From Paracoccaceae bacterium (GTDB taxonomy: Bacteria; Pseudomonadota; Alphaproteobacteria; Rhodobacterales; Rhodobacteraceae): a stretch of DNA of 17,174 nucleotides. The translations under genes and the position numbers were made by a program. The DNA lies in assembly GCA_016765235.1 (NCBI GenBank), contig JAESQH010000071.1:8039-25212 (forward strand), read 5' to 3'. The notes beneath the pieces are model-generated. The model was not told where the DNA came from. It worked only from the letters and a program-made list of their open reading frames with translations, and did no database searches. This document shows positions 14,882 through 17,174 of the stretch, one piece after another (the first letter of the stretch is position 1; every line of letters begins with the position of its first letter).

Positions 14882-15169
14882 TCCAAGAATCTGGGAGTGT
14901 TCTGTGCTTCAGATACGATGGCACTTGGGTTGTTAGATGCACTTAGGAATCAGCATCGCGTCTTAATTCCTGGGGAATTGAGTTTGATCGGTTATGACGA
15001 CATTCCACAAGCAGCTTGGGCTTTTGCAGAGCTAACGACCATCAAACAGTCGGTGGAGGAATTTGCAAAAACAACGGTAGACATGCTCAAAGTGCGAATT
15101 GATACGCCTGAAGCGGAACCCAAGAGACAAACCGTCGATGTAACGATCGTTCGAAGGGGAACAATATGA
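14882..15169 (+). pseudogene. LacI/GalR-family transcriptional regulator, 3' remnant
   Basis: Ninety-five codons of the C-terminal part of a LacI/GalR regulator remain. GVFCASDTMALGLLDALRN, then LIPGELSLIGYDDIP, and AELTTIKQSVEEFAK match the family's periplasmic-binding-protein-like effector domain. The DNA-binding helix-turn-helix and about 240 residues that should precede it are missing. They are not on the far side of the insertion sequence, where only 147 bases separate it from the tad-like genes. The fragment begins right at the end of the insertion sequence. An ATG at 14852 inside the element is in frame but would give a protein without DNA-binding domain. Its TGA overlaps the ATG of the phosphatase gene (ATATGA), so the intact regulator was probably co-transcribed with it. 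Loss of repression of the neighbouring catabolic genes is inferred. Confidence 0.9.
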
Positions 15170-15963
15170 CGACCCATGAAAATGTTCATGCTGAACGCCT
15201 AGAGTTTGCAAGTACCTTGGCGCGCCAAGTTGGGCAATACGCACTGAAGTATTGGGAGCAACACGGTTCAGAAAACTTGGGAACTACTAGCAAAGGGTTG
15301 CAAGACTTTGTGACAATTGCAGACAAAGTTGCCGAAGACACAATCCGGAACATGCTCTCCGAGCACTTTCCCGAAGACGGCTTTGTCGGTGAGGAAAGTG
15401 GTGGTGAAAGAGGCGAGGGTGGCTATTGGGTCGTGGATCCGATTGATGGCACAGCAAATTACCTGCGCGGATTACGACACTGGGGCGTTTCAATCGCATA
15501 TGTCGAAAATGGGAAAACTGTATTAGGCGTTATTCATGACAGTCCGACAGATAGAATTTACGCAGCAACTTTGGGCGGGGGGGCAACAAGAAATGGAGTC
15601 CCAATCTTCGTAGCTGCTACCATTAATCCACATTCAGCAATGGGTATTATCGGTGCATCGAGGCGAACTTCAATTGATCTATACCTTGCACAACTGCGTG
15701 CACTTCATGATGCTGGAATCGAGCACCGGAAAATTGGTGCAGCAACGATTGGCATAGTCCGTGTGGCCGAAGGGGTTGCGGATTTCTATTACGAAAAACA
15801 CCTGAACTGCTGGGATGCATTGGCTGCACTGTTGATCGCAAGCGAAGCGGGCGCACAAGTCGTAGCGCCCAACTTGGAGGAGTTTGTACCAAACGGTGGA
15901 GAGGTTTTCTGCGGGGTTCCGAGCTTGTCCCCGCAGCTTGAAGGTTTGCTATTGGCGGTTTAA
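15166..15963 (+). CDS. Inositol monophosphatase-family protein
   Basis: A 265-residue Mg2+-dependent, Li+-sensitive-type phosphatase of the inositol monophosphatase (SuhB/IMPase) family. Metal-binding motifs are complete: GEESG (75-79), WVVDPIDGTANY (88-99) with Asp91, Asp94 and the Ile-Asp-Gly-Thr signature, and the C-terminal CWDALAALLIASEAGAQV with Asp217. Members remove phosphate from inositol-1-phosphate, histidinol phosphate, fructose bisphosphate or 3'-phosphoadenosine phosphates. Next to inositol 2-dehydrogenase and a LacI-type regulator, a role with inositol phosphate or a related sugar phosphate is likely but not proven. The ATG overlaps the stop of the LacI remnant. It ends 10 bases before the convergent iolG stop. 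Confidence 0.92.
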   Translation: MTTHENVHAERLEFASTLARQVGQYALKYWEQHGSENLGTTSKGLQDFVTIADKVAEDTIRNMLSEHFPEDGFVGEESGGERGEGGYWVVDPIDGTANYLRGLRHWGVSIAYVENGKTVLGVIHDSPTDRIYAATLGGGATRNGVPIFVAATINPHSAMGIIGASRRTSIDLYLAQLRALHDAGIEHRKIGAATIGIVRVAEGVADFYYEKHLNCWDALAALLIASEAGAQVVAPNLEEFVPNGGEVFCGVPSLSPQLEGLLLAV

Positions 15964-15973
15964 GCCTGTCGTA

Positions 15974-16969
15974 TTAACCGGCTACTTTAATTGCTCGGCC
16001 TTCTTTAACTGATTTCAAAGCGGCTTCAGCAATCATCAAAGCCTGCAAGCCGTCTTGACCACTGGGTGTCGCATCGGATTTGTCTGCAAGGTTCGCGATA
16101 AACGCGCCTATTTCTGCGGCGTAGGCGGCAATATAGCGAGCCATGAAAAAGTCGTATAACGGGGCTTTGACATAACCGTCTGCGGTGGCAACTTCGATAT
16201 CAAATTCACGTTGGTTTTCGGCGGACACCATACCAAGCGAACCATGCACTTCGATACGTTGATCATAGCCATATGTGGCGCGGCGCGAGTTAGAAATCGC
16301 GCATTGTTTGCCGCCTGCGGTGGTCAATATCACATTGGCGCTGTCGAAATCGCCAAGTTCACCGATCATTGGATCAACAAGAACAGAAGCACTGGCCATG
16401 ACAGTATCAACCTCCTCGCCGAAAAGGAAACGTGCCATATCAAAATCATGAATTGTCATGTCTTTGAAAATTCCGCCAGACACCTTGATGTATTCTGCAG
16501 GGGGGGCACCTGGATCGCGTGAGATGATGTTGATCATCTCAACTTTGCCTATTTTGCCTGACAGAATGACGTCTCGCAATGCTAAGAAATGTGGGTCGAA
16601 ACGTCGATTAAACCCTACCATGAGCGTAGCATCTGTTTCCTCAACAACTTTGAGACAGGCCACGACGCGGTCAATGTTCAAATCGATGGGTTTCTCGCAA
16701 AAGATTGCTTTTCCAGCGCGGGCAAATTGTTCGATCAGTTCTGCGTGTGTATTGGTCGGAGTACAAATCAGAACGGCGTCTACATCATCTGCCGCAGCAA
16801 TATCTTCGATGCTACGATACTGACCACCGAAGGTTGCAATTAAATTGTTGGCAGTTTCTTCAAAGAAATCCGCGACCGCAACCAGTTGTGCCTGTGGGTT
16901 GGATTTTATCGCTTGAGCGTGAACCTGTCCGATACGGCCTGCCCCAAGAAGTGCGAAACGAATTATCAT
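15974..16969 (-). CDS. iolG: Inositol 2-dehydrogenase
   Basis: A 331-residue Gfo/Idh/MocA oxidoreductase, the usual IolG length. It oxidises myo-inositol to scyllo-inosose with NAD+, the first step of inositol catabolism, in the cytoplasm. Residues 4-16 form the Rossmann start (RFALLGAGRIGQV), EKPIDLN (92-98) carries the catalytic Lys93, and GGIFKDMTIHDFDMARFL (165-182) carries Asp170 and His174, matching the Lys-Asp-His triad of Bacillus IolG. NRRFDPHF (121-128) is also typical. The ATG at 16969 is chosen because AAGGAA lies a few bases upstream; the longer in-frame start at 17083 would overlap the upstream oxidoreductase gene. It follows that gene by 13 bases, probably as one operon. The iol identity is strong by motif, though scyllo- or chiro-inositol preference cannot be ruled out. 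Confidence 0.92.
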   Translation of the reverse strand: MIIRFALLGAGRIGQVHAQAIKSNPQAQLVAVADFFEETANNLIATFGGQYRSIEDIAAADDVDAVLICTPTNTHAELIEQFARAGKAIFCEKPIDLNIDRVVACLKVVEETDATLMVGFNRRFDPHFLALRDVILSGKIGKVEMINIISRDPGAPPAEYIKVSGGIFKDMTIHDFDMARFLFGEEVDTVMASASVLVDPMIGELGDFDSANVILTTAGGKQCAISNSRRATYGYDQRIEVHGSLGMVSAENQREFDIEVATADGYVKAPLYDFFMARYIAAYAAEIGAFIANLADKSDATPSGQDGLQALMIAEAALKSVKEGRAIKVAG

Positions 16970-16982
16970 GATGATTTCCTTT

Positions 16983-17174
16983 TTAGATCGATACACGCAC
17001 GCCTGAGCGCGCGGAGTTTGCAATTGCATGAATGACTTTTTCGAATTCCAATGCATCAGCGAAATCAGGATGCGAGGCTGCACCGCCTGCGATGCCCTGC
17101 AAGAAAGCGGCGGCTTCGATGATTTTCAGATCGTTGAAGCCTAATTGATGTCCGGCAGCTGGGCAAAATGCTCC
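16983..17174 (-). CDS. Gfo/Idh/MocA-family oxidoreductase, C-terminal fragment (cut by window edge)
   Basis: The last 63 codons of a minus-strand gene run off the window end. They read GAFCPAAGHQLGFNDLKIIE, then AAAFLQGIAGGAASHPDFAD and FEKVIHAIANSARSGVRVSI. This pattern of an NDLKIIEA helix, a short Gly-rich loop, and F-x-x-V-I-x-A-I-x-x-S-x-x-x-G before the stop is typical of the C-terminus of Gfo/Idh/MocA dehydrogenases found in inositol and related sugar operons. The stop TAA (complement at 16983-16985) is 13 bases before the iolG ATG, so the two genes are likely co-transcribed. The N-terminus and cofactor domain lie outside the window, so the substrate cannot be named. Confidence 0.82.
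   Translation of the reverse strand, partial: GAFCPAAGHQLGFNDLKIIEAAAFLQGIAGGAASHPDFADALEFEKVIHAIANSARSGVRVSI

Noticed and set aside
14852..15169. Treating the LacI-like frame starting at ATG 14852 as an intact gene
   Set aside because: The first ten codons come from the insertion-sequence end, and the product would lack the helix-turn-helix and most of the effector domain. A 3' remnant is the better reading.
16970..17083. Longer N-terminus for iolG (start at 17083)
   Set aside because: This stretch is in fact the 3' end of another oxidoreductase gene in a different frame. The ATG at 16969 has a proper AAGGAA and begins the Rossmann fold at the usual place.

Overview
The window looks like a chromosomal segment from an alphaproteobacterium, most probably a marine member of the Rhodobacteraceae (Roseobacter group). 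The reasons are protein-family resemblance (a TolB-like/TPR protein with an alphaproteobacterial type of N-terminal domain, PrsD/PrsE-type secretion genes, a TadG with a von Willebrand A domain, an inositol cluster), a moderate GC content and frequent ATGA gene overlaps. No rRNA, tRNA or CRISPR array is visible, and the genus cannot be resolved from the sequence alone.

Region 1 (1-6540). A Tat-exported methionine-R-sulfoxide reductase (msrB) on the + strand converges on a minus-strand run of five closely spaced genes. In transcription order these are a TolB-like/TPR protein, 3-mercaptopyruvate sulfurtransferase (sseA), a GNAT acetyltransferase, an aspartate/aromatic aminotransferase and an ornithine cyclodeaminase-family dehydrogenase. 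The last four are coupled by a 4-base overlap or by gaps of 12 and 3 bases. Aminotransferases of this class can convert cysteine to 3-mercaptopyruvate, the SseA substrate, so part of the run may serve cysteine/sulfane-sulfur metabolism. Upstream of the TPR gene, in a divergent intergenic region, lie three copies of the hexamer CGTTAC in alternating orientation. They are followed by two small + strand genes: a 34-residue signal-peptide-like peptide, possibly a frameshifted gene, and a 75-residue orphan.

Region 2 (6543-13523). An AEC-family transporter (minus) is followed on the + strand by a type I secretion ABC ATPase/permease and its HlyD-family adaptor, which overlap by 4 bases. After a 294-base gap comes a tight three-gene set: a TadG-like protein with an intact VWA MIDAS motif, a TadE-like pseudopilin and a second TadE/TadF-like pseudopilin. 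No outer-membrane TolC partner, RTX substrate, Flp pilin or tad ATPase lies in the window, so both assemblies must use partners encoded elsewhere.

Region 3 (13524-17174). An IS30-family insertion sequence with intact terminal inverted repeats (13671-14880) carries a dead transposase with four in-frame stops and one frameshift. It abuts a LacI/GalR-family regulator of which only the last 95 codons remain; the 5' part is absent from the other side of the element, so the insertion marks a deletion or rearrangement breakpoint. The LacI remnant is coupled by an ATGA overlap to an inositol-monophosphatase-family gene, which converges on inositol 2-dehydrogenase (iolG) and, at the window edge, the C-terminus of another Gfo/Idh/MocA oxidoreductase. 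This end looks like an inositol or related polyol/sugar catabolic locus whose local repressor was destroyed.

The most interesting points are the IS-marked loss of the LacI regulator, the possible frameshifted small exported gene beside the CGTTAC repeats, and a type I secretion pair beside an isolated tadG/E/F-like set. I do not see a clearly new defence or mobile system.
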